Source: JACMLD01 sp044227095 (GTDB taxonomy: Bacteria > Bacteroidota > Bacteroidia > Chitinophagales > Chitinophagaceae). From it: 64,000 bases of DNA. Positions 1-9,004 of this stretch are shown in pieces. Positions within the stretch are counted from its first letter, which is position 1. Each line of letters opens with the position of its first letter. The position numbers and the translations under genes were made by a program. Below the pieces are notes generated by a model. That model saw only the letters and a list, made by a program, of their open reading frames with translations. It was not told where the DNA came from and ran no database searches. The stretch covers positions 4,774,001 through 4,838,000 of the forward strand of contig JBGAFV010000001.1 of assembly GCA_044227095.1 (NCBI GenBank), given 5' to 3'.

Positions 1-1300
1 TTCCGTTGGCATCGTAACCAGGCGCCAGCCAGCTTTCTTTGATATTAGGAGCAAGGAACAAACCGTTATTGGGGTTACCTGGTCCATCACTCAATTGTGG
101 AGGGTTTTTGGCATTCTGAACAATGTAGTTCGCCAATACCTGGATGCTTAATTTATCAGTAACTTTTTGATCAATGTTGAAATTCACTGTCTTCCTGTCA
201 AGACCGCTGTTGCGAACGATAGCGTCGTTGCTAAGGTTTGACAAAGAAAGACGATAAGTATTTTTATCACCACCACCACTTACAGACACTGTGTTAGTGA
301 AAGAAGGGCCAGCACGATAGAAATCTTTCATATTGTCTTTGTAAGGAGAATATGCATAAGTTTTGCCATCAAAAGCAGTAAAGTTTGAACCATCCATTTT
401 ACTACCCCATGCAAAACGGCCGGTTGCCTGTGCTGCAGATTGTGTAGCTGGTTTAACACCGCCTGTACCCTGGCCATATATATACTGGTAATCTGTAAAA
501 TTGATTGCTTTTTCAACTACATAGTTGGCATTATATTCAACAGTAAAACTGTTTCTTTTACCTGCTTTTGTAGTGATTAAGATAACACCGTTTGCAGCTC
601 TTGAGCCATACAACGCAGATGCAGCAAGACCTTTTAGTACAGTCATGCTTTCAATATCATCAGGGTTTACGTTTCCGATACCGTCTCCGTTATCAGAACC
701 GCCCCACTCACCAGCACCACCGCGGTTGCCGTTATCGATGGGTATACCATTTACTACAAACAAAGGAGAGCCGCCGCCGGTAAGACCGGAAACGCCACGC
801 AGCAATATACGTACAGAACCTGCGGGGCCACCGCTGGTACCATGTACACTTAAACCAGCTACCTGGCCAACAAGTGCATTGGCAACGTTTGTTGTACGGG
901 CTTTGCTCATGTCTTCACCTTTTACAGTAGAAACAGCATAACCTAATTTTTTTGATTCTTTGGAAATACCCAAAGCGGTAACTACTACTTCTCCAAGGTC
1001 AGAAGATGACACATCAAGCGATATGGCAACGTTTCCTGAACCTGCACCAGCAACAATTGTTTTTGGAGCGTAACCTACAGAAGAAACTTCAAGCGTTACA
1101 TCGCCTGCAGGTACATTTAGAGAAAAGCCACCATCAGCATTGGTAACAGCAGAAATGCTTTTACCTTTTACTTTAACGGTGACAGAGGGCAGAGGACTAC
1201 CCGTTTTGGAGTCTTTGATAGTTCCGGATATCAGCCGCGTTTGTGCCATTACTGCAGAGCTAAGCAGCAGTAACATAGTCAACAATCTTAAAGTTCTCAT
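1..1300 (-). CDS. SusC/RagA-family TonB-linked outer-membrane receptor, N-terminal part
   Basis: This is the outer-membrane barrel half of a SusC/SusD glycan importer, powered by TonB. The visible 433 residues start with a signal peptide ending near AVMAQ. A carboxypeptidase-regulatory-like beta-sandwich follows (about residues 21-105, with GTIKDSKTGSPLPSVTV). Next come the conserved linker LGEVVVTALGI and the plug domain (LRGVSGLTGGGSPLFVVNG and SALYGSRAANGVILITTK). The frame is open to base 1, so the barrel lies beyond the left edge, where a SusD partner would be expected. It lies next to a ROK regulator and glycosidases, which fits a polysaccharide-utilisation locus. The substrate cannot be read from this protein. 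The family call is very secure. Confidence 0.95.
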   Translation of the reverse strand, partial: MRTLRLLTMLLLLSSAVMAQTRLISGTIKDSKTGSPLPSVTVKVKGKSISAVTNADGGFSLNVPAGDVTLEVSSVGYAPKTIVAGAGSGNVAISLDVSSSDLGEVVVTALGISKESKKLGYAVSTVKGEDMSKARTTNVANALVGQVAGLSVHGTSGGPAGSVRILLRGVSGLTGGGSPLFVVNGIPIDNGNRGGAGEWGGSDNGDGIGNVNPDDIESMTVLKGLAASALYGSRAANGVILITTKAGKRNSFTVEYNANYVVEKAINFTDYQYIYGQGTGGVKPATQSAAQATGRFAWGSKMDGSNFTAFDGKTYAYSPYKDNMKDFYRAGPSFTNTVSVSGGGDKNTYRLSLSNLSNDAIVRNSGLDRKTVNFNIDQKVTDKLSIQVLANYIVQNAKNPPQLSDGPGNPNNGLFLAPNIKESWLAPGYDANG

Positions 1301-1353
1301 TGCGCAGTTGGTTTTTATGATGAAAAATTATACCAGTACTTTTCAACCATTGT

Positions 1354-1380
1354 AAATACTCCCATTATACGGGAGTATTT
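1354..1380 (-). terminator. Hairpin after the ROK gene
   Basis: A perfect 10-bp inverted repeat (AAATACTCCC, 7-base loop, GGGAGTATTT) begins 22 bases past the ROK stop codon. On the minus strand the stem ends in TTTA. It separates the ROK gene from the SusC gene, which starts at 1300, so the receptor probably has its own promoter in the 50 bases between. Confidence 0.6.
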
Positions 1381-1401
1381 TATCATTTCTTCACATTCTG
1401 C

Positions 1402-2610
1402 TTATCCAATTTCAGTATTCATCTTCTCTGTTTTTGCAGAAACAGGTTTTGCCATGTTTTCCATTACCAGCGCCGCTGCACCAATCAACTCTGCTTTTCT
1501 TCCTACTGTAGAAACTTTTACGCCTGTAAATTCAGACAACCTCGGAATACAATATTTATTCAAAGCCTGCTGAATAGGTGCCAATAAAATTTTCCCTACT
1601 TCTGCTCCCCTTCCGCTTAAAACAATCAGTTCGGGGTTTACTATATGAATCAGTATAGCTATTGCTTTACCAATTTTATACCCCATATCTGAAATCAATT
1701 CTATTGCATATTGATCGCCTTTATTAGCAGCTACGAAAATTGCTTCGCTCATTTGCTCCGGACGCTCATCATATTTCAAACCAGAAATGCTTCCTTCCTT
1801 AATTCCTTTCATTGCTTTTTCCGTAATCACTTTAAGGCTTGCTTCTGTTTCGAGGCAACCTCTTTTTCCGCACTCACACAGGTTATCACTTTCAGAAATT
1901 GGTATATGGCTAAGCTCGCCAGCATAGCCAGTAAAACCACGGAACAAAACACCGTTTACAATCATTCCCAAACCAATACCCCAGCCAATATTTATAACCA
2001 TTACTTCATCCTTGTTTTTTGCAAGGCCAAATTTTAATTCGGCAAGCGCCACAAGACTGGAATCATTATCAAGGTATACGGGTAGCTCTAACTGTCTTTC
2101 AAGATATTTATATATGCTCTCTCCATTGGGTGGAAGCAAATAAGAATAATTGATCCCCAATTTTGTATTTGTAAAACCAGGCATTCCTATCCCTACACCC
2201 GCAATGCTGTTTCTATTTACCCCAGAACGTTCTATAACATTATTAATAATCTGCGCAAGCTCCTCATGTGCGGTGGCATTGTTTAAAAGCCTCAGTTCAT
2301 GCGTTTCTACAGGTAAAACCGAATGGTTTAGTACATCTGTAATTGTAATTTTTGTATACAATTGGTCCATTGCCACAGCTACTATATGAATAGCACCTGC
2401 CTTCAGAGAATATACCTGGGCCCTTCTTCCACCACTTGATGGCGCCAATCCTGCGTCGGTTACAAAGCCTGTATCCATCAATTCCATCAAAACCTTTGTT
2501 ACATGCGGAATGCTTTTACCAAGTATATTACTAAGCTCAACTATCGACAAGGTTTTCTCAAAATAGAGTGTACTAACTATCTGTTGTTTTAAATGACTCC
2601 CCGTCAGCAT
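1402..2610 (-). CDS. ROK-family transcriptional regulator
   Basis: A sugar-responsive repressor of the NagC/XylR (ROK) type, 402 residues. Residues 1-65 look like a winged helix-turn-helix (LSNILGKSIPHVTKVLMELM). The rest is a ROK sugar-kinase fold: MPGF, LDNDSSLVALAE, INIGWGIGLG and the zinc motif CECGKRGCLE are visible. The glycine-rich phosphate loop usual in ROK kinases (DxGGTK) is replaced by AMDQLYTK. I infer that it binds a sugar but does not phosphorylate it. It sits between the SusC gene and the glycosidase genes, so it is the likely regulator of this locus. A dyad 41 bases upstream (2651-2676) may be its own operator. Confidence 0.9.
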   Translation of the reverse strand: MLTGSHLKQQIVSTLYFEKTLSIVELSNILGKSIPHVTKVLMELMDTGFVTDAGLAPSSGGRRAQVYSLKAGAIHIVAVAMDQLYTKITITDVLNHSVLPVETHELRLLNNATAHEELAQIINNVIERSGVNRNSIAGVGIGMPGFTNTKLGINYSYLLPPNGESIYKYLERQLELPVYLDNDSSLVALAELKFGLAKNKDEVMVINIGWGIGLGMIVNGVLFRGFTGYAGELSHIPISESDNLCECGKRGCLETEASLKVITEKAMKGIKEGSISGLKYDERPEQMSEAIFVAANKGDQYAIELISDMGYKIGKAIAILIHIVNPELIVLSGRGAEVGKILLAPIQQALNKYCIPRLSEFTGVKVSTVGRKAELIGAAALVMENMAKPVSAKTEKMNTEIG

Positions 2611-2650
2611 ATTTCAAGGTTCGTTTTTGGAAGACCTGTACTTTTTTTAT

Positions 2651-2676
2651 AAAGTTTGACGAACTTAATAAACTTT
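2651..2676. promoter_or_regulatory. Candidate ROK operator: repeated AAGTT/AACTT half-sites
   Basis: Upstream of the ROK start lies AAAGTTTGACGAACTT, which contains a 15-bp near-palindrome (2652-2666). After 3 bases comes a further AAACTTT (2670-2676). AAAGTTT and AAACTTT also form an outer inverted repeat with a 12-base spacer. Operators of XylR-type ROK repressors in Firmicutes have AGTTTG/CAAACT half-sites, so the resemblance is suggestive only. No clear -7 box was found nearby on either strand. The rest of the 2611-2905 gap is AT-rich, with no recognisable gene beyond a possible 23-codon ORF (2789-2860). Confidence 0.35.
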
Positions 2677-2788
2677 AACGTATAAATAAAAAAATATTAA
2701 CAACAACTTTACATACTTCCTGAAATATATGAGAAATGATCTCCTAAGTTGTTGATAATAAACAATCAACTTAAGACAAAAAAGTATC

Positions 2789-2860
2789 ATGGGCGGCAAG
2801 AAAATTTTGAACCCAGGCAAAAAAGGATGGCAAAAAATTAAAAAAAGAAAGCGAATTTGA
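2789..2860 (+). other. Possible 23-codon ORF encoding a very basic peptide
   Basis: An ATG-initiated frame encodes a 23-residue peptide, MGGKKILNPG followed by KKGWQKIKKRKRI, with ten lysines or arginines and no acidic residue. It lies in the gap between the ROK and GH92 genes, on the opposite strand to both. There is no obvious ribosome site or promoter, and the A-rich DNA would favour lysine codons by chance. I do not recognise a family. It may be spurious. Confidence 0.15.
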
Positions 2861-2905
2861 AGAAGCTACCGTTAACGGAAATGCGCTTTTTAAAAGATGC
2901 GGCAT

Positions 2906-5173
2906 TTATTTTTTTACTGAATAGGGTCTGTCCTCCAAACTTGTTCCCCAGGTTTTTGAAGGCTTGGACCCCATTTCAACAACCAATTCCCCGCCATTCA
3001 TTATTGTTTCATGAAGAATAAATGCCTTTGTATACGGCTTTGCGTTTAAGGTTACACGTTGTATGTATTTATTGTAGCGGTTGTTGTTTTTAACTGCTAT
3101 GTGGAAAGTGTTGTTATTGGGCAGGGTTATAGTTGCATCATTAATAACAGGGCTGCCAAATGCATAAACACCATTGGCGGGATTAACCGGATAAAGGCCT
3201 AATGCACTCCATATATACCAGGCCGACATTTGCCCCACATCTTCATTTCCGCAAAGGCCATCTGGTTTATCGGAATAAAGACTGTCCGTGATATAACGAA
3301 CCTTATCTGCTGTTTTCCATGGCTGCCCTGCAAACATGTAGAGGTAGGGAATATGATGACCGGGTTCGTTACCATGTGCATACTGGCCAATTAAGCCTGT
3401 TATATCTGCTGAAGCTTCTTTACCCATCTCGCCTTTTTGAACAAAAAGGTCATCTAACCTGGCTATAAACTTTTTTTCGCCGCCAATTAATTGTATTAAA
3501 CCTTCTACATCCTGCGGTACAAGCCAGGTATATTGCCAGGCATTGCCTTCGCTAAAATCGTCTTTCATATGTCTCGAAACAAAAGGACTGAAAGGCTCCC
3601 GCCATTTGTTTTCGGATAGCCTTCCACGTACGAAACCGCTTGCACTGTCGAAATAATTCTTATAATAATTCCCCCTTTTGCTGAAGTATTCATAATCGTC
3701 CATCTTTCCACACCGTTTTGCCATTTGCGCAATACAGGCATCGGCAATGGAGTATTCCAGCCCCATAGCTACAGATTCTACCATGCTGTCTGCTGGTATA
3801 AAACCGTATTTCTTTACATAGTTCAATCCACGCAAATCCTGCATGGCAGTTTGCTTTACCGCCTCATAAGCCAGTGCTGTATCAAAACCTTTTATTCCTT
3901 TAAGGTAGGCATCTGCTACTATTTCAATACCACTGTTGCCAGGCATTGTATTGGTTTCATTGCCCATTAAATGCCAAACCGGCAATCGGCCCTGCTGTTT
4001 ATAAATTGCAAGCATTGAGCTGATAAAATCTCCAACCCTATCGCTATGCAAAACGGTGTAAAGAGGTGCGGCAGCACGGTAAATATCCCACAAAGAAAAA
4101 GTAGTAAGGTTGGTGAATGATGCATGCGGGTGCACCTGCTTGTCTGTTCCATAATAGTCGCCATTGTTATCATTAAACACTGATGGCGCAATCATGGTGT
4201 GGTACAATGCCGAATAAAAAATACGCTTTGCAGGTTCGTTGGCAGTTTCTATTGTCAGTTTGCCAAGTTCTTTGTTCCAGGCAGCGTCGGCATTAGCGGC
4301 TATAGCATCAAAATTCCATCCGGGTATTTCTGCATTAATATTTGCCAGTGCATTTTCTGTACTAACAGGCGAAATACCAACCTTAACAAGCACCTGCTCT
4401 CCTGCTGTTGTAGAAAAATGAGCTACAGCTTTTACACTGTCGCCCATAAGTACTGTTCCAGTTTGCGCAGTTTTGTTACTGTATAATGTAAATTGACTGA
4501 AAGGTTTTGAAAACACGGCCGTAAAATAAATACGCTGGTCGGCAGCCCATCCTTTTGAAAAACGATAACCGGCAATAGTAGAATCGTTAATCAACTTTAT
4601 ATAAGTATCAACCGGCCTGTCCCAGCCAATACCTTGAACAAGATCGATTACAATATGTGATGATGCTGACGCAGGAAAAGTATACCGGTGAAAACCAACC
4701 CTGGTAGAAGCTGTAAGTTCTGCTTTTATATTATATCGTTTCAATAATACACTATAATAACCTGGTTTTGTTATTTCATCCTTGTGTGAAAACAATGAAG
4801 TATTTCCTTCTGACAAATTTTTAAGCGAGCCCTTGCCGGTAATAACGTTGCCGGTAGCCGGCATAAGCAATACATCGCCCAAATCTCCGATGCCGGTACC
4901 ACTAAGATGTGTATGCGAAAACCCGATAATGGTAGAATCTGAATAATGATAACCGGAACACCAATCCCAACCTTCGGATAAATTTACAGGCCCAAGCTGT
5001 ACGGCACCAAACGGAACATTAGCACCCATAAAAACATGCCCGTGAAAACCTGTACCAATATAAGGATCTACAAATTTTGTAAATGAAGGAATAGAAGCAG
5101 CCTTTTGTTGCGCAGGTGATTGATCACATAAAAAAACAAACAGCGACAGTGTAAGAATTATTTTATTGAGCAT
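2906..5173 (-). CDS. GH92 alpha-mannosidase, secreted
   Basis: A glycoside hydrolase family 92 enzyme of 755 residues. The family consists of calcium-dependent exo-alpha-mannosidases that trim mannose from N-glycans and yeast mannans. A signal peptide ends near residue 21. The N-terminal beta-sandwich starts with FVDPYIGTG and carries GFSHTHLSGTG, both family hallmarks. The C-terminal (alpha/alpha)6 barrel carries HGNEPGHHIPYLY and GNEDVGQMSAWY (from about residue 642). The length is normal for the family. It lies 29 bases after the GH3 gene and is probably the last gene of a GH29-GH3-GH92 operon. Linkage specificity cannot be read by eye. Confidence 0.93.
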   Translation of the reverse strand: MLNKIILTLSLFVFLCDQSPAQQKAASIPSFTKFVDPYIGTGFHGHVFMGANVPFGAVQLGPVNLSEGWDWCSGYHYSDSTIIGFSHTHLSGTGIGDLGDVLLMPATGNVITGKGSLKNLSEGNTSLFSHKDEITKPGYYSVLLKRYNIKAELTASTRVGFHRYTFPASASSHIVIDLVQGIGWDRPVDTYIKLINDSTIAGYRFSKGWAADQRIYFTAVFSKPFSQFTLYSNKTAQTGTVLMGDSVKAVAHFSTTAGEQVLVKVGISPVSTENALANINAEIPGWNFDAIAANADAAWNKELGKLTIETANEPAKRIFYSALYHTMIAPSVFNDNNGDYYGTDKQVHPHASFTNLTTFSLWDIYRAAAPLYTVLHSDRVGDFISSMLAIYKQQGRLPVWHLMGNETNTMPGNSGIEIVADAYLKGIKGFDTALAYEAVKQTAMQDLRGLNYVKKYGFIPADSMVESVAMGLEYSIADACIAQMAKRCGKMDDYEYFSKRGNYYKNYFDSASGFVRGRLSENKWREPFSPFVSRHMKDDFSEGNAWQYTWLVPQDVEGLIQLIGGEKKFIARLDDLFVQKGEMGKEASADITGLIGQYAHGNEPGHHIPYLYMFAGQPWKTADKVRYITDSLYSDKPDGLCGNEDVGQMSAWYIWSALGLYPVNPANGVYAFGSPVINDATITLPNNNTFHIAVKNNNRYNKYIQRVTLNAKPYTKAFILHETIMNGGELVVEMGSKPSKTWGTSLEDRPYSVKK

Positions 5174-5202
5174 CCTGGTTTTATTTTTCCGTGAAACGGA
5201 AT

Positions 5203-7359
5203 TTATTTTACATTAACTGTAGCCGCCAGTTTTTCATCACTGGAATCTCCGCCTACTATAATTTTATAATTGCCGCTGTATAATTTCCACTGGTGTTTTT
5301 GCAGATCCCATTTTTGCAATTCTGAAACTGCTATTTTAAAATCTGCAATAGCAACTCCTTCTTTTGAGGTGTGCACACGTTTAAATGCTTTTAGTTCTTT
5401 AAAAGGCATTCTTTCTGCCGGAGGATATTTAATATACACCTGCACAACTTCATCACCATCATAATTGCCGGTATTGGCAATTTTTAAAGAAAATGAAATA
5501 CTGTCTTTTAAGCCAGGCATTGCAGCAACGGGCTGTTTGTTCCATTCATACTTAAAAGAAGTATAGCTAAGGCCATAGCCAAAAGGATATTGCACTTTCC
5601 CATTGTAATAACGGTAGCCATGTCCTTTTGAAGCATAATTATCGTAAGGAGGCAAATCTGCCAGTGAATTATAAAAAGTTACCGGTAAGCGGCCGGCCGG
5701 TGAAACATTTCCAAACAAAATATCCGCCAGCGCATTTCCGCCCTGTTCTCCAGGATACCAAGCCAGTATAATAGCATCTGCAAAGGGTTCTATGGCTGCA
5801 ATATCTACGGCGCTGCCACTTGTTATTACTGCAATAATTGGTTTTTTGTTTGCTTTCCGCAATGCTTTAAGATAAGCAATATGACTGGCAGGCAGGCTTA
5901 AACTTTTTTTATCGCCACCACCTTCTGCAAGAAATGCATCGCCTTCTTCTCCTTCGTAAACTGCATTAAGGCCAAGAACTGCTACTGTAATATCTGCATT
6001 GCCTGCTGCCCATATGCCACCAAAATGAACGGTATCCGTATAATCGCAACCCAAATCATATTCCACCCTCGTACCGGGGCCAACAGCAGCCGTAATTCCT
6101 TCAACAAAATTAACTGCCTTGCTGCTTACACCATGGTAATTGCCCAGCAGTGCATCCAGCGAAGCTGCATTGGAGCCTACAACCATAATAGCACCGTAAT
6201 CTTTTTTATTAAGTGGCAACAGTTTGTTATTGTTTTTCAGCAATACCATACTTTGCTGTGCAGCTGTTCTTGCCAGGTTAAGATGATATGCAGAAGCAAT
6301 ACTGTCTGCACCATAACCACTGTAGGGATTACTGCCGGCGGGATCAAAAAAGCCTAGTTTAAATTGTGTTCTTAATATAGCAGCCAGCGCACTGTCTACC
6401 TGTTGCGTGGTTAATAATTTTTGATCGATGGCTTTCATTACATCATCCTGCAGCATATTGCTGCAATCTAGATTAACACCAGCTTTTATTGCCGCAGCAG
6501 CCGTTTCAATTGAATTGGCCAATGCCTTATGCCTTAACCATACATCTTCTAATGCCCAGCAATCTGTTACCACATGGCCTTTAAATTTCCACTCTTCACG
6601 AAGTATACCTTGCAACAATGTTTGCCCTGTACAACACGGCTCACCATTTACGCGGTTGTAAGCACACATTACCGATTCTACGCCCGCATCCACTAATCTT
6701 TTAAATGCATACAAATAAGTTTCGCGTAAATCTTTTTCATCTACAATTGCATTAAAAGTATGGCGACCAGCTTCGGGGCCGCTATGCACAACAAAATGTT
6801 TTGCTGCTGCAGAAGTTTTAAGATAACGGCTATCATTACCCTGCAATCCTTTTATAAATGCAGTGCCCATAGTAGCAGTAAGAAAAGGATCTTCTCCATA
6901 AGTTTCCTGTCCCCTTCCCCAGCGGGGATCACGAAAGATATTAATGTTTGGCGACCAAAAACTTAAACCCATGTATTGCAAATGCCTGTCCTGCGCCACT
7001 GCAAGATTGTATTTCGCCCTTGCTTCTGTAGAAATAATGCTGGCTTCTTCAAAAAGCAATGCATCATTAAATGTTGCCGCCATACCAATAGCCTGTGGAA
7101 ATACGGTTGCACGGCCAGCCCTTGCCACACCATGCAATGCCTCGTTCCACCAGTTGTATGCTGGTATACCCAAACGTTCTACCGGTTTACTGTTATAACC
7201 AAGCAAGGAAATTTTTTCCTGGATAGTAAGTTGCTGCAACAAATCATTTACCCTTGCCTGTACAGGCAATTGCGCATTGCGAAACGCAGGCGTATTGGTT
7301 TGTGCAAATGAATGAAAATATAGAAAGCCAAGAATGAACAAAAAATTAAACCTCAACAT
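5203..7359 (-). CDS. GH3 glycosidase, plant-type beta-xylosidase subgroup
   Basis: A 718-residue family 3 glycoside hydrolase with a signal peptide (cleavage near residue 19, HSFAQ). The (beta/alpha)8 domain carries YNWWNEALHGVAR, RDPRWGRGQETYGEDP and AAKHFVVHSGPE. The catalytic nucleophile is Asp266 in TDCWAL. An alpha/beta sandwich (about residues 370-560) and a C-terminal fibronectin III-like domain follow (GYGLSYTSF, DEVVQVYIKYP). The NWWNEALHG signature is typical of beta-xylosidase/alpha-arabinofuranosidase members, so xylose removal is more likely than glucose removal, though this is inferred. Only 3 bases separate it from the upstream fucosidase stop, so the two are almost certainly cotranscribed. 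Confidence 0.92.
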   Translation of the reverse strand: MLRFNFLFILGFLYFHSFAQTNTPAFRNAQLPVQARVNDLLQQLTIQEKISLLGYNSKPVERLGIPAYNWWNEALHGVARAGRATVFPQAIGMAATFNDALLFEEASIISTEARAKYNLAVAQDRHLQYMGLSFWSPNINIFRDPRWGRGQETYGEDPFLTATMGTAFIKGLQGNDSRYLKTSAAAKHFVVHSGPEAGRHTFNAIVDEKDLRETYLYAFKRLVDAGVESVMCAYNRVNGEPCCTGQTLLQGILREEWKFKGHVVTDCWALEDVWLRHKALANSIETAAAAIKAGVNLDCSNMLQDDVMKAIDQKLLTTQQVDSALAAILRTQFKLGFFDPAGSNPYSGYGADSIASAYHLNLARTAAQQSMVLLKNNNKLLPLNKKDYGAIMVVGSNAASLDALLGNYHGVSSKAVNFVEGITAAVGPGTRVEYDLGCDYTDTVHFGGIWAAGNADITVAVLGLNAVYEGEEGDAFLAEGGGDKKSLSLPASHIAYLKALRKANKKPIIAVITSGSAVDIAAIEPFADAIILAWYPGEQGGNALADILFGNVSPAGRLPVTFYNSLADLPPYDNYASKGHGYRYYNGKVQYPFGYGLSYTSFKYEWNKQPVAAMPGLKDSISFSLKIANTGNYDGDEVVQVYIKYPPAERMPFKELKAFKRVHTSKEGVAIADFKIAVSELQKWDLQKHQWKLYSGNYKIIVGGDSSDEKLAATVNVK

Positions 7360-7362
7360 ACA

Positions 7363-8820
7363 CTAATAAATTTCCACGTTTGATATAACCGGGCATGCTT
7401 TTGAACCAGTAATATTTATTCTTATTTTATTGGTTTCTACAGGCTCAATCTTTAAAATTCGTTTATACCCAATAGTTGTAGCACTTGCTGCCTGCACCCA
7501 TGCATTGTCTTTCCATACTTCAACTGTAAATGATTTTACCCGCTGACCAAGTTGTATGTACTCCTGCAAAGTGATGTATTGCACAATAGATGATTTGGCA
7601 AGACTAACCTCAAAGCTGCCTGTGGTTACACCATCGTCTGTAGCCCAATACGTATTCTCTTTGCCATCTGTTAAGTTTGCTGGTGCATAGTCTTTTGATT
7701 TTCCCCTGTAACTGCTTGCAGTAACATCAGCCGCTTGTGCAAGGTTATCTGCAAAAGTTTTATCCAGTAATGCTTTGAACCCTCTTAATGATTGCACATC
7801 AATTTCATTAAACAATCCGCGTTTATCTGGTGGAATGTTCAGTAATAAAGTAGATCCACGGCCAACAGAAGTAAGATAGATTTCGAAAAGGCGTTCCGGT
7901 GTTTTAACTTTTTCATCTTCTGAAGCATGATAAAACCATCCGGGACGTATTGAAACATCAACTTCAGCAGGAATCCATTTATCGCCATCTGGAGAACCTG
8001 TGTTCAATATTTTTTCTATGCCCGCTTTTCCTGCATGCAATGTATCGGTAGATATGGTATTCCAGTTGGTTTCTCCTGCAAGGCCACTTTCATTGCCAAC
8101 CCAACGTACGCCGGGGCCGGCATCACTAAAGAAAACTACGTTAGGCTGCATGCTTCTAATCATTGCTAGCGTCTTCGGCCAATCGTAATATGTAGCTGCA
8201 TTTATTTTTCTTGTTTCTTTGGCACCACCGTAGTAACCGCTTCCACCATTAGCACCATCAAACCACATTTCTACTATTGGTCCATACTGCGTAAACAATT
8301 CTTTAAGCTGGTTCCTGTAATAAGTAATGTATTCTGGCTTGCCATAGGTAGCCTGGTTCCTGTCCCACGGAGAAAGATAAACCCCGAATTTTAAACCGTA
8401 TTTTTTGCAGGCATCGCTTGCTTCACGAACAATATCGCCTTTGCCATCTTTATACGGACTGTTTTTTATTGAGTGCTCTGTGTATTTACTTGGCCACAAA
8501 CAAAAACCATCGTGGTGTTTGCAGGTTAATATCATTGTTTTAAAACCTGTTTCTTTTAATACATCGGCCCACTGACCAGCATTTGCTGCTGTAGGATTGA
8601 ATATAGATTCTTTTTCATCGCCATTGCCCCATTCCAAGCCAGTAAATGTATTGGTGGTAAAATGGATAAACGCATTGGTTTCCATTTTATGCCATGCAAG
8701 CTGGTTTGCAGAAGGAACAGGAAGAACAGGTTTGGGCTGTGCTACTTTTTTTGATTGCGAAAAACCTGTTAAGCCAATAATAAATGCCTGAAAAAAAACA
8801 ACAAGCCATTTGTACTTCAT
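7363..8820 (-). CDS. GH29 alpha-L-fucosidase with C-terminal discoidin-like domain
   Basis: A retaining alpha-L-fucosidase of 485 residues. A signal peptide ends near residue 21. The TIM barrel shows the family signature KHHDGFCLWPS (residues 101-111), and Asp188 in MWFDGAN is the expected nucleophile. From about residue 340 a coagulation factor 5/8 (CBM32-like) beta-sandwich follows (VTASSYRGKSKDYAPANLTDG, YITLQEYIQLGQRVKSF), probably sugar binding. This short, MWFDGAN-type form with a sandwich domain resembles the subgroup active on alpha-1,3/1,4-fucose. First gene of the probable GH29-GH3-GH92 operon. Confidence 0.92.
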   Translation of the reverse strand: MKYKWLVVFFQAFIIGLTGFSQSKKVAQPKPVLPVPSANQLAWHKMETNAFIHFTTNTFTGLEWGNGDEKESIFNPTAANAGQWADVLKETGFKTMILTCKHHDGFCLWPSKYTEHSIKNSPYKDGKGDIVREASDACKKYGLKFGVYLSPWDRNQATYGKPEYITYYRNQLKELFTQYGPIVEMWFDGANGGSGYYGGAKETRKINAATYYDWPKTLAMIRSMQPNVVFFSDAGPGVRWVGNESGLAGETNWNTISTDTLHAGKAGIEKILNTGSPDGDKWIPAEVDVSIRPGWFYHASEDEKVKTPERLFEIYLTSVGRGSTLLLNIPPDKRGLFNEIDVQSLRGFKALLDKTFADNLAQAADVTASSYRGKSKDYAPANLTDGKENTYWATDDGVTTGSFEVSLAKSSIVQYITLQEYIQLGQRVKSFTVEVWKDNAWVQAASATTIGYKRILKIEPVETNKIRINITGSKACPVISNVEIY

Positions 8821-8937
8821 GTGTAACGTTTAAAATAATTTCAAAAAAATAAGCAAGTCTTTGTAACGATGTAAATAAAGGATAAGCAGTTTGTGGTAAT
8901 GTTATCAGAAGTATAATAGCGAATGTAGGAAATAATA

Positions 8938-9000
8938 TAGTATGTAGTATTCAGTATAAAGACTTTGCCGCGTATCTGAATAATAAATACTCAATACTAG
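8938..9000. repeat. Composite intergenic inverted repeat, copy A
   Basis: Two imperfect 21-base arms (8938-8958 and 8980-9000), made of variants of AGTATTCAGTAT, flank a loop holding AGACTTTGCCGCGTATCT (8960-8977). That 18-mer recurs exactly at 16475-16492, and AGTATGTAGTATTCAG is also shared. The element begins just past the stop codon of the second fucosidase gene, so it may end or stabilise that transcript. The rest of the 8821-9004 gap shows nothing recognisable. Confidence 0.75.
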
Positions 9001-9004
9001 CTTC

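Noticed and set aside
525..941. 138-codon plus-strand frame antisense to the SusC gene
   Set aside because: It is a shadow of the conserved SusC plug domain; the product has no signal, domain or promoter.
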